From the NCBI GenBank assembly GCA_020832375.1, contig JAFIEW010000004.1, forward strand, positions 1-64,000: DNA of 64,000 bases, read 5' to 3'. The notes beneath the pieces are model-generated. The model was not told the DNA's origin and ran no database searches. It saw only the letters and a program-made list of their open reading frames with translations. The stretch is from Cyclobacteriaceae bacterium. GTDB taxonomy: Bacteria; Bacteroidota; Bacteroidia; Cytophagales; Cyclobacteriaceae. This document shows, in pieces, positions 7,511 through 18,723 of this stretch (the stretch's first letter is position 1; each line of letters begins with the position of its first letter). A program made the position numbers and the translations under genes.

Positions 7511-10500
7511 ATGAACAAAATTTACTTAGGATTAATCACCCTATTGTTGCTGTATGCACAATTAGGATGGGCACAGGAAACCATATTTTTAGAAACCTTT
7601 GATGCCAGTTCTGCGACTGGAACGCAAACTCTCGAAAATACAACTTTTGATAATCCAGACTTTACTTTCGAGGGGAATACGGATTCTAGAACCTCGTTAC
7701 AAAGTACTGGTTACCAAGGTGCATCAGGCTTGAGAAACATTTTCTTTGGTACAGCCTCCGGTATTTTAAATCGAAATTTTAGTATTTCTGGAATAAATAC
7801 TGAGGGATATACAGATATTAAGCTTTCTTTTGGTCAGAATAAAACTCCGACCGATGCCCTTAATGACATGGTTATTGAAGTTAGCATTGATGGTGAGGTA
7901 TGGAATGAGCTAACTTATACAAGAGAGCCAGATCAAACAGGTTGGATTCTAATTGAAACGGAAGGCATTATACCAGCCACAGAAAATTTGCATATAAGAT
8001 GGCGTAAAGATAGTGATACGCAATGGAGAATAGATGATATACTTTTAACTGGTACTTCCGTATCTGATCCGAGCTCACCCACGCTCACAGTTAACACCAC
8101 CGGATTTAACGGTGATTTTGGATTTGTAAATGCTGGGAGCTCATCAGAACCTTCAACATTCGTCGTAAACGGTGCTAATTTAGAGGCAGAATTCGTATTA
8201 GTGTCTGTAGACGCTCCATTTGAGGTATCTGCTATAAGCGACGCTGGTTATAATCAAACTATTTCTTTGATGGTCACTGATGGTGATATATCTCAAGATG
8301 TCTTCGTTCGGTTTTCGCCTACGGAAGCTACTGGAGATTCTTTTGATACTAATATAACTATATCAGCCGATGGTATTGAAAGAACACTCGCTCTAAGTGG
8401 TACTGAAGGCGAAATTCCAATTACAAGTATAGCTGATGCGAGAGCTTTAGCCAATGGTGAAGTTGTGACTGTAGAAGGTCTAGTAATCGGTGGACCTAAT
8501 AATGATAATACGAACCGTATCATCAATGATGGTACAGGAGGCATCACCATAAGACAAGGATCTGGCGAATTTGCAACTGGATCACTTGCATTAGGTACGA
8601 GAGTGCGCGTTAGTGGTACTATGGCCACCTTTAGAAATGCAAGACAAATTGAGACTCTAACTGATCTAGAAATACTAGAGGAAGAGGTAGATTTACCTGT
8701 TTTTGAGGTGGCTACAATCTCCCAGATAAGGGAGAATCTCGAAGGTTTCAAAGGCGCTTTAGTGACACTAGAAAACGTGATCGTCACTGATGACCGGACA
8801 GAATTCGAAGGTGGTGGGCCAGTTGGAAGTTTCGCAATTGCCCAAGGAGATGATGTATTAACTTTTAGAATCGGAACTAATACTCATCCACTTGTAGGAA
8901 CTAATGTTCCGAGTGTACCTGTAAACATCAGCGGTTTTATTGGTAGATTTAATGATGACATCAGAATATTCGTAAATGACGAAAACGGGATTGTTGAAAT
9001 ACCTAACCTTACCGTTAATCTCAATGACTTCAATGGTAATTTTGGATCAACCCTTGTCAATGAAGTTAGTCCTACATCGAGCTTCATTTTATCGGCAAAT
9101 AACTTGGAGGATGATATTACTTTCAATATTCCAGCCGCATTCCAGCTTTCATTAACAGAAGATTTCACAGAAACTTTTGATGACTCAACTCCTCTTGTCA
9201 TTTCAGATGATATAGAAGATGGCTCTTTAGAAAGTACGACTATATTTGTTCGATTCGCGCCAGATGCGGCTCAAGAATTTTCAGGCAATTTACTTATCGA
9301 AAGTGATGGGGCTGCAGTAGTCAATATTGCTCTCAATGGTGGAGGTATCGAACCCGGACAACCAGTGATTACTCCCAATTTAGATAGCTTTTCAGGTGAT
9401 TTCGGTACTATAGTACAAGATTCTGAATTAGAAATACGATCTTACCTCGTTTCCGGAGTGGATCTAACTGAAAATTTAGTAATCAGTGTATCTGAAGATG
9501 ATTTTCTTATCTCGCTAACAGGTGGACAAGATTTTGACGGCCAAGCTGAAATTTCACTTCCTGCTGCTGAAGGTATAGTTGAAGAAACAACCATTTTTGT
9601 AAGATTAGCGTCTGCGGCTGAGGTAGGTATTTTTGAAGCAGAAATCTCACATACTAGTGCTGGTGCAACTACTCGGATCATTGAGTTATCTGCGATGATA
9701 GAAGAACCAACTGAAGTTACTAGTATCGCCGAGGCCCGTCAGTTAGACAATGGTGAAGTAGTGACTGTAGAAGGTTTGGTCATCGGCGGACCACTCAATG
9801 AAACAACTAGTAGAACCATCAATGATGGCACTGCTGGAATTCTAATTTTTCAGGGTGGTGCAACGAACCTCAATTTTACTGGTAATCTTGCTTTAGGAAC
9901 CAGAGTAAGAGTAACAGGTACTACAGCCACTGAACGTTCTGGAAAACGTATTGGTACTATTACTGAATTAGAAATTCTTGAAACAGATGTTGCTCTTCCA
10001 GATTTTGAAGTGGCTACTGTAGCACAGCTTACTGAGGATACAGAGTCTTTTACGGGCAAGCTAGTCACTTTAGAAAATGTAATTTTTACTGATGATCGTA
10101 CTGAATTTGTTGGTGGTGGGCCAGGTGGAAGTTTCGCAATCGCTCAAGGGGAAGATGCCATGATTTTCAGAATTGGAAATGCAGCCCATCCACTTGTAGG
10201 TACAGCTGTGCCTGGTGTTGCTGTAAATATTAGTGGGTACATTGGCACATTTGATGACGATATCCAAATCTTTGCGAACGATGAAAATGGCATCGAGCGA
10301 TTGGAAGTAGAGCCACTTATTTCACTCGATCTAGGTGAACTAGAAAACAATTTTGGAGCCGTAGATTTCGGAGAAAGCTCAGCATCACAATCTTATGTTT
10401 TATCAGCTACAGGTCTTAACGAAGCCGTGTCTATCACTGCACCGGTTGGCTTTGAGCTCTCATTATCAGATGATTTTGTCACCGATGTAGTCCGTGATGG

Positions 10501-11875
10501 AGAACCATTGCTTATTGAACCAACAGCGGATGGTGAAATAGAGGAGACGACTATTTTTATTCGTTTTACTCCAACAGCCTTAGAGCAATCTGCAAGAGGT
10601 AGTGTAGAACATGTGAGTGAGGGAGCTGTTACCCAATCTTTCAATGTGCAAGGAAGAGAGACCACTGCAAGTGAGGTAATCACTATTGCTGAAGCTGCAA
10701 CTCTTGAACCGGGGACTCAAGTGACTGTAGAAGGTTTAGTTATCGGTGGTCCTAACAATGATAATACCAATCGAATCATCAATGATGGTACGGGCGGTAT
10801 CACCATCAGGCAAACAGGAAGTGACAACCCTAATTTCACAGGAAACTTAGAACTAGGAACAAGCGTGAGAGTAACTGGAACAATCAGTTTATTCGGTGGA
10901 TCACCACAAATAGAAACCCTTACGCTCTTAGAAGTTCTTGAAGAAGGACTTGATTTGCCTGAATTTACTACATTAACAATTGAGGAGATTAATGCAGATT
11001 TAAGTGCATTAGTTGGATCATTGGTTCGTATCGAAGAGGTGCTTATTACTCGTGAGGACGAAGGTACAGTATTCGTTGGCGGAGGTGCACCAGGAAATCA
11101 CATTATCACTCGTGGCGAATCGAGCATGATTTTCAGAATTGGTAATAGTGCTCACCCACTTGCAGGTGAAAACATTCCATCTGAGGCAGTAACATTAGAG
11201 GGTTACATTGGTAGCTTTAATGGAGCGGCTCAAATCTTCGTTAACGACGAAAATGGATTGATTGGTGAAATTCCAGCTCCTCCAAGCTTTGAAGTTTCTG
11301 AAGTTCCAGCCGCAGGATTCAACCTAGGTATAGTACAATCTGGCAATGTGTCGAGAGTGGTTTCTTTCCAAATTACCGCTGCAAACCTTGACTTAGACGC
11401 TATTACGATCACTGCACCAGCGGGATTTGAATTCTCACTAGAAGAGGAAGGTACTTTCGAAAATGAAATCTCCATATCTCTGACTGATGGTAATGTCGAT
11501 CGAGCGGTATTCTTGCGTTTCAATGCTGCCAGCATTGCTTCCGGAGCATTTATCGAAAATGTGGTTATTGATGCTGGAGAATTCGGTGCTAGTTTCAGAG
11601 TCATAGTGGAAGTAACACCAATATTAAGCATTAGTGATCTTGCGCAGCGAGTAGTAATCTATCCTAACCCTGCAAGAGGTCATTTAAATATCGATACAGA
11701 CTTAAGCATCCAAAAAGTGAGCATCCTAGATCTAAACGGCCGCATATTGCGCAATATCGACTGGACTAGTGAGCAGTCCAATATTTCACTTGATGGATTT
11801 GCAGAGGGTATTTACCATATCATCCTTCAAAACGATCAGAACAAAATCAGTAAAAAGCTGATCATACGTCCTTAA
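7511..11875 (+). CDS. Very large secreted protein with three repeated OB-like modules and a type IX secretion sorting domain
   Basis: This 1454-residue protein has a signal peptide (about 1-21, ending LGWAQ) and an N-terminal jelly-roll-like domain (ETFDAS to WRIDDILLTG, about 25-180). Bacterial Ig/cohesin-like beta segments alternate with three modules starting near residues 301, 734 and 1055, each containing VTVEGLVIGGP and later ENVI(V/F)TDDRTEF-like and FVNDENG sequences. These resemble the OB-fold, nucleic-acid-binding-like domains of Bacteroidota extracellular proteins. The C-terminus (from about 1380: VVIYPNPARGHLNI, VSILDLNGRI, GIYHIIL) is a typical type A T9SS sorting domain, so export and surface attachment or release by T9SS is expected. 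Its substrate is unknown. A clear terminator follows. The upstream gap carries the hairpin arrays. Confidence 0.85.
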   Translation: MNKIYLGLITLLLLYAQLGWAQETIFLETFDASSATGTQTLENTTFDNPDFTFEGNTDSRTSLQSTGYQGASGLRNIFFGTASGILNRNFSISGINTEGYTDIKLSFGQNKTPTDALNDMVIEVSIDGEVWNELTYTREPDQTGWILIETEGIIPATENLHIRWRKDSDTQWRIDDILLTGTSVSDPSSPTLTVNTTGFNGDFGFVNAGSSSEPSTFVVNGANLEAEFVLVSVDAPFEVSAISDAGYNQTISLMVTDGDISQDVFVRFSPTEATGDSFDTNITISADGIERTLALSGTEGEIPITSIADARALANGEVVTVEGLVIGGPNNDNTNRIINDGTGGITIRQGSGEFATGSLALGTRVRVSGTMATFRNARQIETLTDLEILEEEVDLPVFEVATISQIRENLEGFKGALVTLENVIVTDDRTEFEGGGPVGSFAIAQGDDVLTFRIGTNTHPLVGTNVPSVPVNISGFIGRFNDDIRIFVNDENGIVEIPNLTVNLNDFNGNFGSTLVNEVSPTSSFILSANNLEDDITFNIPAAFQLSLTEDFTETFDDSTPLVISDDIEDGSLESTTIFVRFAPDAAQEFSGNLLIESDGAAVVNIALNGGGIEPGQPVITPNLDSFSGDFGTIVQDSELEIRSYLVSGVDLTENLVISVSEDDFLISLTGGQDFDGQAEISLPAAEGIVEETTIFVRLASAAEVGIFEAEISHTSAGATTRIIELSAMIEEPTEVTSIAEARQLDNGEVVTVEGLVIGGPLNETTSRTINDGTAGILIFQGGATNLNFTGNLALGTRVRVTGTTATERSGKRIGTITELEILETDVALPDFEVATVAQLTEDTESFTGKLVTLENVIFTDDRTEFVGGGPGGSFAIAQGEDAMIFRIGNAAHPLVGTAVPGVAVNISGYIGTFDDDIQIFANDENGIERLEVEPLISLDLGELENNFGAVDFGESSASQSYVLSATGLNEAVSITAPVGFELSLSDDFVTDVVRDGEPLLIEPTADGEIEETTIFIRFTPTALEQSARGSVEHVSEGAVTQSFNVQGRETTASEVITIAEAATLEPGTQVTVEGLVIGGPNNDNTNRIINDGTGGITIRQTGSDNPNFTGNLELGTSVRVTGTISLFGGSPQIETLTLLEVLEEGLDLPEFTTLTIEEINADLSALVGSLVRIEEVLITREDEGTVFVGGGAPGNHIITRGESSMIFRIGNSAHPLAGENIPSEAVTLEGYIGSFNGAAQIFVNDENGLIGEIPAPPSFEVSEVPAAGFNLGIVQSGNVSRVVSFQITAANLDLDAITITAPAGFEFSLEEEGTFENEISISLTDGNVDRAVFLRFNAASIASGAFIENVVIDAGEFGASFRVIVEVTPILSISDLAQRVVIYPNPARGHLNIDTDLSIQKVSILDLNGRILRNIDWTSEQSNISLDGFAEGIYHIILQNDQNKISKKLIIRP

Positions 11876-11898
11876 GGATATTGAATAAACAAGAGTAT

Positions 11899-11932
11899 AA
11901 AAACCCGATTCATTATGAGTCGGGTTTTTCTT
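11899..11932 (+). terminator. Rho-independent terminator of the T9SS protein gene
   Basis: AAAACCCGA and TCGGGTTTT form a stem around a TTCATTATGAG loop, followed by a T-rich tract, 23 bp after the stop codon. Confidence 0.8.
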
Positions 11933-11986
11933 TTTACGGGAAATGAGAAGCCATCCATATTTTGGCTGACTAGATGAAGAGGTTAA

Positions 11987-12154
11987 GTGATTGCAGATCT
12001 TGGTGATAAGATTTTTACCCAATTCCCATTGGGTGATTTTATCATGACTTCGGGTGATGACCTTTGGTTTACTAAAAACTTGGAAGAACTGGAGGTAGAA
12101 GATGATTATACTGTTTTTTATCGGGTTGTTTTGCAGGCTGCTCCTGTAAAGTGA
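11987..12154 (+). other. Possible small ORF or gene remnant (55 codons, GTG start)
   Basis: The frame opens at GTG 11987 directly after an in-frame TAA. It reads IADLGDKIFTQFPLGDF.. to LQAAPVK and stops at TGA 12152-12154. The composition looks coding-like but I recognise no family and see no good ribosome binding site. It could be the tail of a decayed gene. Confidence 0.2.
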
Positions 12155-12500
12155 GATGATTGAAGGATAAGTCCCCTGCTACGATGAATGGCAAAGGGTT
12201 CAATAAAACGTCTTCTTTTCTCATCCCTCAAAAAAATAGATGCTTATCCTCAATATGCTAGATGTCATTTTCTTGAAAGTATCATTGCGACCTAAGACGA
12301 TTAGAAATTACAATAAGTCATGGTGTATTTTTCATCAGTAAAAGCAGTTCTTAGGGTAAATTCTTTAAAAAACATCCACGGATAAATAGAGCCAAGAAAT
12401 CACGCTATTGTCTGACCGTATTTTATTCCAATAGCGTTAAATGACATCCATTAATAGATGATAAATCCATATCGCTAAGTTTATGAACCAGTGGTAAGCA
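12155..12500. other. Intergenic stretch without a recognisable gene
   Basis: AT-rich sequence between the possible remnant and the 3' end of the aspartyl protease gene. I see no convincing ORF, repeat or terminator. Confidence 0.35.
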
Positions 12501-13835
12501 TTAAATTTTTCTTTTGAGGCGAAATTTTGCTTTACCTCTTTCGCCATTACGTAAATAGCGGATTCGGATTTTTTTTCCGTCTTTGGATCGGAAGAGCCTA
12601 TGAATGCTTTGAAAATCTAAATCATTGGCGTGAGTAGCATTGATCGATATGATCTGATCGCCATAGCGAAGTCCAGCTTCATCAGCTGGTGATCCTTCTT
12701 TAATGTCGATGATGACAAATTCTTGAAGCTGAGGACCCGCCGCACGAACGTAAAGACCACTCATATCATGCTCAAAAGGCTCACGATATCGCCAGTATTG
12801 CTTCTTAAAGTAGATTTTTCCACTTTTATAGTCAAAAGTAACTCGAAATCGCTTTAGCACCTCTGACCCTATGCTTCCGCTTCTACCTGAGTCTTTAAAA
12901 AGTTTGAGATTTTCTTCACTTGTAGCAGACGATTTAGGAAAGGAAGACAGAACATCTTCAAACGCGAAATCGCCCCACCGGATAGCAGGTACTCTTCCCA
13001 ATTCGCCCTCCAATATACCAGTTAAGCTTCTTCCCAATTGGGTTTCTATTCTTTCATCGGGTAAGCTGACCCTTGGATCAATGCGAGGGTCCAGGAGAAG
13101 TGGATGACCAGCGCCTGTATCGATCAGAAGCTTAGCTGTATAACTGCTATCTGGCTGATCGATCTGCATCTTCATGTAGGGTTTCATTCCATCAATCTCC
13201 AAGTCGAAGACTTTTTCATTTCGCTTAGGTCGAAATGTTCTGGTTTTGTATAATCGCATCACCCGATGCCGATAATCGATTTGTACTGTGAAGTTACGAA
13301 ATAGTTCGTAGCCTATAATTCCGTGTACCTCAATACCTAAGTAGTTGCTTAACTCCAAGAAGTCTTCTTCTAATACAAGCAGGGCTTGTCCTACCCCCTC
13401 TACTCCCTTCATGTCAATGCGGACATCATTGGTGAGTAAAGCATTGATGGCAATGCCTCCGGCCGCACCGACAAGGGGTATGCTGCGACTGAATTTAACA
13501 TCTAAAACATCAGTAATGAATTTCTCTGTAAGAATGGCCGTCGGTACACCAGTATCAACTATAAATTTTAAATCGATAAGTCCGTTGACTTTTACTGGCA
13601 CCACCACCAGATTGTTCGCAATTTCAATGGGAATCTCGATCTGATTGCCTTTTTCTGTAAATCTAAAGCCAACATCTTGCCCATTGGCTTCCGTTTGAAG
13701 CAATATGAAGCACATAGCTATGAAAAGATGTTGTAAATATTTCATATATCGTAGATGACCAGCCGAGGCAAGGGTAATTAATACGCACAAAAGAACCCTA
13801 AAAGCTTTAACTCCAAAAGATTGATAGAATTTCAC
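12501..13835 (-). CDS. Retropepsin-like aspartyl protease with C-terminal PDZ domain
   Basis: Two aspartyl-protease half sites are visible: FIVDTGVPTAIL (near residue 91) and LLIDTGAGHPLLLD (near residue 238), each with D-T/S-G geometry. A C-terminal PDZ domain follows (GSPADEAGLRYGDQIISINA, about 380-440). This order is common in Bacteroidota clan AA proteases with a PDZ domain, which are exported. The most upstream ATG would add a 30-residue extension. The ATG at 13745 (MKYLQHLFIAMCF..) gives a normal signal peptide ending near TEANGQ and is the better start. The protein is expected in the periplasm or outer membrane region; its substrate is unknown. It is a single-gene unit, opposite to both neighbours. 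Confidence 0.82.
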   Translation of the reverse strand: MKFYQSFGVKAFRVLLCVLITLASAGHLRYMKYLQHLFIAMCFILLQTEANGQDVGFRFTEKGNQIEIPIEIANNLVVVPVKVNGLIDLKFIVDTGVPTAILTEKFITDVLDVKFSRSIPLVGAAGGIAINALLTNDVRIDMKGVEGVGQALLVLEEDFLELSNYLGIEVHGIIGYELFRNFTVQIDYRHRVMRLYKTRTFRPKRNEKVFDLEIDGMKPYMKMQIDQPDSSYTAKLLIDTGAGHPLLLDPRIDPRVSLPDERIETQLGRSLTGILEGELGRVPAIRWGDFAFEDVLSSFPKSSATSEENLKLFKDSGRSGSIGSEVLKRFRVTFDYKSGKIYFKKQYWRYREPFEHDMSGLYVRAAGPQLQEFVIIDIKEGSPADEAGLRYGDQIISINATHANDLDFQSIHRLFRSKDGKKIRIRYLRNGERGKAKFRLKRKI

Positions 13836-14060
13836 ATCAATGCTTTATGATTATCTAAACGCTGACGTACTACCTTCTGTTTGTGTTAGCCAATAGATAT
13901 TTTACGCAAAGCCAATGTAAAACTGGCCATTTTGTGATGGTCAAAATATCAGAATTATACATTCTCTCTTTATTGATCTTCGAATTTTTAATATTTTGTT
14001 AGCTAGCTTCAGAAACTGTTGCATTTCATTAGTCTTGATCGATCTATTAATAAAAAATCT

Positions 14061-14430
14061 TTATGCATATCCGCATAATTACATCAATGGATACAGGCCT
14101 TGAACCCGGAATATGCATTAGATTTTCTATTCCGAGCTAAAAATACTTCATAATCAAACGCTTCGCTGCATTTAACGCCTTCACCATAGCGGTGCTATGC
14201 CTTAGTCGTTAAATACTTGATTTTCTTGTATTTTTAGCTCTCATAACGAACCCTAACACATAATCCGGGTTGAAAAGACACAACTTGTTATGTTGTGACG
14301 ATCTTTCAGGGCTAGTTTCTATTTCTCCCAGGGCTTCCCTCTGTACTTTGTTTTAGAGCGCCTTCAGCGCTATAAAGCCATAATACTTCCTTTGAAAATT
14401 AAGGAGCATACAAGCGGATAAGTATAAAAA
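14061..14430. repeat. Repeat family C (host element) interrupted by a family B element
   Basis: The outer ends are inverted: TTATGCATATCCGC at 14061 and GCGGATAAGTATAA near 14416. Between them are ACATCAAT, CAGGGCTTC, GCGCCTTCAGCGC and ACTTCCTTTGAAA, all shared in the same order with 53561-53768. The 165-bp family B element at 14105-14269 interrupts it. Without that insert the copy is about 200 bp, like the 53.6-kb copy. Confidence 0.7.
14105..14269. mobile_element. 165-bp inverted-repeat (MITE-like) element, family B copy 1, with TTGAA duplication
   Basis: Ends CCCGGAATATGCATTAG and TAACACATAATCCGGG are imperfect inverted repeats. Internal inverted pairs (GAGCTAAAAATAC with GTATTTTTAGCTC; TTTAACG with CGTTAAA) allow the whole element to fold. 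TTGAA occurs once on each side (14100-14104 and 14270-14274), a candidate 5-bp target duplication. There is no ORF. Confidence 0.72.
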
Positions 14431-14689
14431 TATTTGAGAAGGTAGGTAACTGTTTTTTAATATCCTTAATAATATGAAGCTAGTGCCAATTATGCTCAAC
14501 TGTACCACACCAGAGCTTTTATGAAAGCCTAGGAATATATCTCAACCCATCTGCCAGTAATCAGCATGGGCTTTTGTACTAAAAGGAAATCAATGCTGCT
14601 TACAGGTATATACTCGCTTAATATGATGTAGATGTCCTAGCGCTTTTTAAGCTAAGGTTAGTTACTCTTTAAAAGGAGGCGGATTATTT
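14431..14689. other. Intergenic stretch without a recognisable gene
   Basis: AT-rich sequence between repeat C and repeat A. No ORF with family features, RNA gene or clear regulatory site is visible. Confidence 0.35.
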
Positions 14690-14991
14690 AGGGCTTGCTG
14701 AAAAAGTCCCAAGTACAACAGACTCAAGGCGACACCTACTGCGCTTGCTCTAATAGATGAGAAAATGATTAACTTCAAGGGCTTATTTTTAGCTTTTACT
14801 CTTTTCCATGTCAGTACGATTACCGAATAACAAACTACGATAATGCTTGAGGCTAGGCATCAAAATATCTGTGAAAGAGATTTTGATGAAAAAATTTTAC
14901 CCCTTTTTCTTTAGTGCTACAGAACAGCTCTTGTTAAAGATAAACTTTATAAACTAGTTATCAACATCTTATATTTTATTAAGCAAGCCCT
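14690..14991 (+). repeat. Repeat family A copy 3, with terminal inverted repeats
   Basis: AGGGCTTGCT at the left end (14690-14699) and AGCAAGCCCT at the right end (near 14982-14991) are perfect inverted repeats. AAAAAGTCCCAAGTAC follows the left end, as in copies 1 and 4. The element is about 300 bp and has no transposase. It is the best-preserved copy and defines the ends of the family. Confidence 0.65.
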
Positions 14992-15144
14992 ATCTACATG
15001 AGTTAAAATATAAGGTTAGCTTTCTAATAATGATTTAACAACTCTTACACAGGGGCTAAGCCACCGCCAAATGGACAATCGCCAAAAAATGCTTAAATTC
15101 GCATCGGGTTCAAGGATTTAGATCCTCATCCCCCATAAAAAAAC

Positions 15145-15231
15145 ATGAAAATACTATTCCCGTTAGCTATTTTAGGGTTGAATTTTCCTGTTGGCATTTT
15201 CTCTTCACTTGAAGTAAAATCCATCTTTTAG
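15145..15231 (+). other. Possible 28-residue hydrophobic small ORF upstream of isocitrate dehydrogenase
   Basis: ATG at 15145 opens MKILFPLAILGLNFPVG.. and stops at TAG 15229-15231, 32 bp before the next start codon. It is hydrophobic, like a signal peptide or a leader peptide. No homology can be claimed. Confidence 0.2.
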
Positions 15232-15257
15232 AAATATAAGCAACAAATAATCTTTAA

Positions 15258-17495
<2,238 letters not shown>

Positions 17496-17518
17496 TTGAT
17501 GATTAACCAAATACTTAA

Positions 17519-17555
17519 AAACCGAGTCCATATAAGTGGGCTCGGTTTTTTTTTG
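17519..17555 (+). terminator. Rho-independent terminator of icd
   Basis: AACCGAG and CTCGGTT pair around a 15-nt loop (TCCATATAAGTGGGC), followed by nine T. A GGAATGAGAA motif copy follows immediately (17558-17567). Confidence 0.88.
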
Positions 17556-17571
17556 CGTGGAATGAGAAGCT

Positions 17572-17676
17572 ATGACCGTACAGCCCAGTGGAAAATACGA
17601 GCCCGTTTATCCACATGGCGCGGTTGAACATATCGAAAGACCATTATTTCCGTATAAAAGTGAACAGGCACAATAA
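17572..17676 (+). other. Possible 34-residue small ORF
   Basis: ATG 17572 to TAA 17674-17676 encodes a polar peptide beginning MTVQPSGKYEPVYPHG. It lies between the icd terminator and a stem-loop (GCAGTGT at 17691 with ACACTGC near 17717, then a T-run). I recognise no family. It may be chance or a remnant. Confidence 0.22.
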
Positions 17677-17759
17677 TTTAGATAGAATTGGCAGTGTACC
17701 AATTCAATGCTTTAGCACACTGCTGAGGCTTTTTTAAAATTTAAAACCCGTACGACAAT

Positions 17760-18407
17760 ATGACTACCCTACAGTTTCAATTGAATGATGCTAAGTTAAC
17801 CAATGAGTTGACAAGCGCATGGACTAATAAAGATTATATAGCACTACTCGAACAGTTCGACTTTCCTGATGCAAATACAATTAAAGCTGAAAATGCACTT
17901 GAGTATCTAAAGATGGCCATTGAAGAGGAGGAACCCAATGCCGCTGCTGCCATTGTACTCGAATATCGACTGGGCGAAGAGCTCAACAGCGGTCAGATTG
18001 ATCAAATTTCAAATGATATGTTAGTCGATAAGGTATGTGAAGAGTATCCAGAAATCAATTTACATGAACAGCTGTTCAATGTGAACCAGCTGCTTTATAA
18101 AGCCTATAATGGAAAATTTCCCAATGCTCAAGCCATTATTATCAGTGGTGAAGTTAAAAATGAGGGAGAAATAGATATCAAAGATCCAACTAATTTCCTT
18201 AAGGCTTTCGCTCAAGGATTGGATGAGGGTAATTTGATTAAGCGCTTGTTTAGCGATAAATTAAATTTGGAAGCAGATTTCCCAACTGCACCCTATATCG
18301 TTTGGCAATTGGATTGGGAGGATGACCACAAATTTCAAATGATCACCTCCGAATATTGGATCAATACTTCCGATCTCAACCAAAGCTCATTTGAGGCATC
18401 TCTTTAA
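17760..18407 (+). CDS. Hypothetical protein, acidic, 215 residues
   Basis: No signal peptide or membrane segment is visible, so it is probably cytoplasmic. It is rich in Glu/Asp and Asn, with a helical N-terminal half (YLKMAIEEEEPNAAAAIVLEY, in two parts) and a C-terminal part ending in aromatic residues (PYIVWQLDWEDD, SEYWINTSDL). I do not recognise a family. The start ATG follows an A-rich leader. It stands alone between icd and the minus-strand YfiR-like gene; a family B repeat copy follows its stop codon. Confidence 0.7.
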   Translation: MTTLQFQLNDAKLTNELTSAWTNKDYIALLEQFDFPDANTIKAENALEYLKMAIEEEEPNAAAAIVLEYRLGEELNSGQIDQISNDMLVDKVCEEYPEINLHEQLFNVNQLLYKAYNGKFPNAQAIIISGEVKNEGEIDIKDPTNFLKAFAQGLDEGNLIKRLFSDKLNLEADFPTAPYIVWQLDWEDDHKFQMITSEYWINTSDLNQSSFEASL

Positions 18408-18486
18408 GAATCAGAATGCATAAGAAGGCCCTCAGTAATCAAGCCTTTTAAATTATCAGCTGTTTTATATAGGCTTTGATTATTCG

Positions 18487-18651
18487 ACCCTTAATATACA
18501 TTGGAATTTCTATTCCGAGCTAAAATACTTCAAAATCAAACGCTTCGCTGGATTTAACGCCTTCACTAGAGCGGTGCTATGCCTTAGTCGTTAAATACTT
18601 GACTTTCTTGTGTTTTTAGGTCTCATAACGAACCCTAACGCATAATCCGGG
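18487..18651. mobile_element. 165-bp family B inverted-repeat element, copy 2
   Basis: It has the same length and internal order as 14105-14269: TTTCTATTCCGAGCTAAAA, AATCAAACGCTTCGCTG, then GCGGTGCTATGCCTTAG, TAACGAACCCTAAC and the end ATAATCCGGG. The left terminus is more diverged (CCCTTAATATACATT), and no clear target duplication is seen. Confidence 0.68.
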
Positions 18652-18671
18652 TGTCAAAATTGGTAGACAAT

Positions 18672-18706
18672 AAAAAAGCCCATTATAAAAAATGGGCTTT
18701 TTTTAA
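18672..18706 (-). terminator. Bidirectional-looking terminator between the hypothetical gene and the YfiR-like gene
   Basis: AAAAAAGCCCAT and ATGGGCTTTTTTT form a stem around a short AT loop. It lies 18 bp after the stop of the minus-strand YfiR-like gene and has a T-tract on either strand. Confidence 0.8.
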
Positions 18707-18723
18707 AATGAATATCGATGAAA

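Noticed and set aside
8293-11631. Several minus-strand ORFs inside the T9SS protein gene
   Set aside because: Shadows of a long, compositionally biased gene; none has a start context or motif.
15050-15120. GGGTTCAAG stretch as a possible tRNA T-loop
   Set aside because: No acceptor or anticodon stem can be drawn around it.
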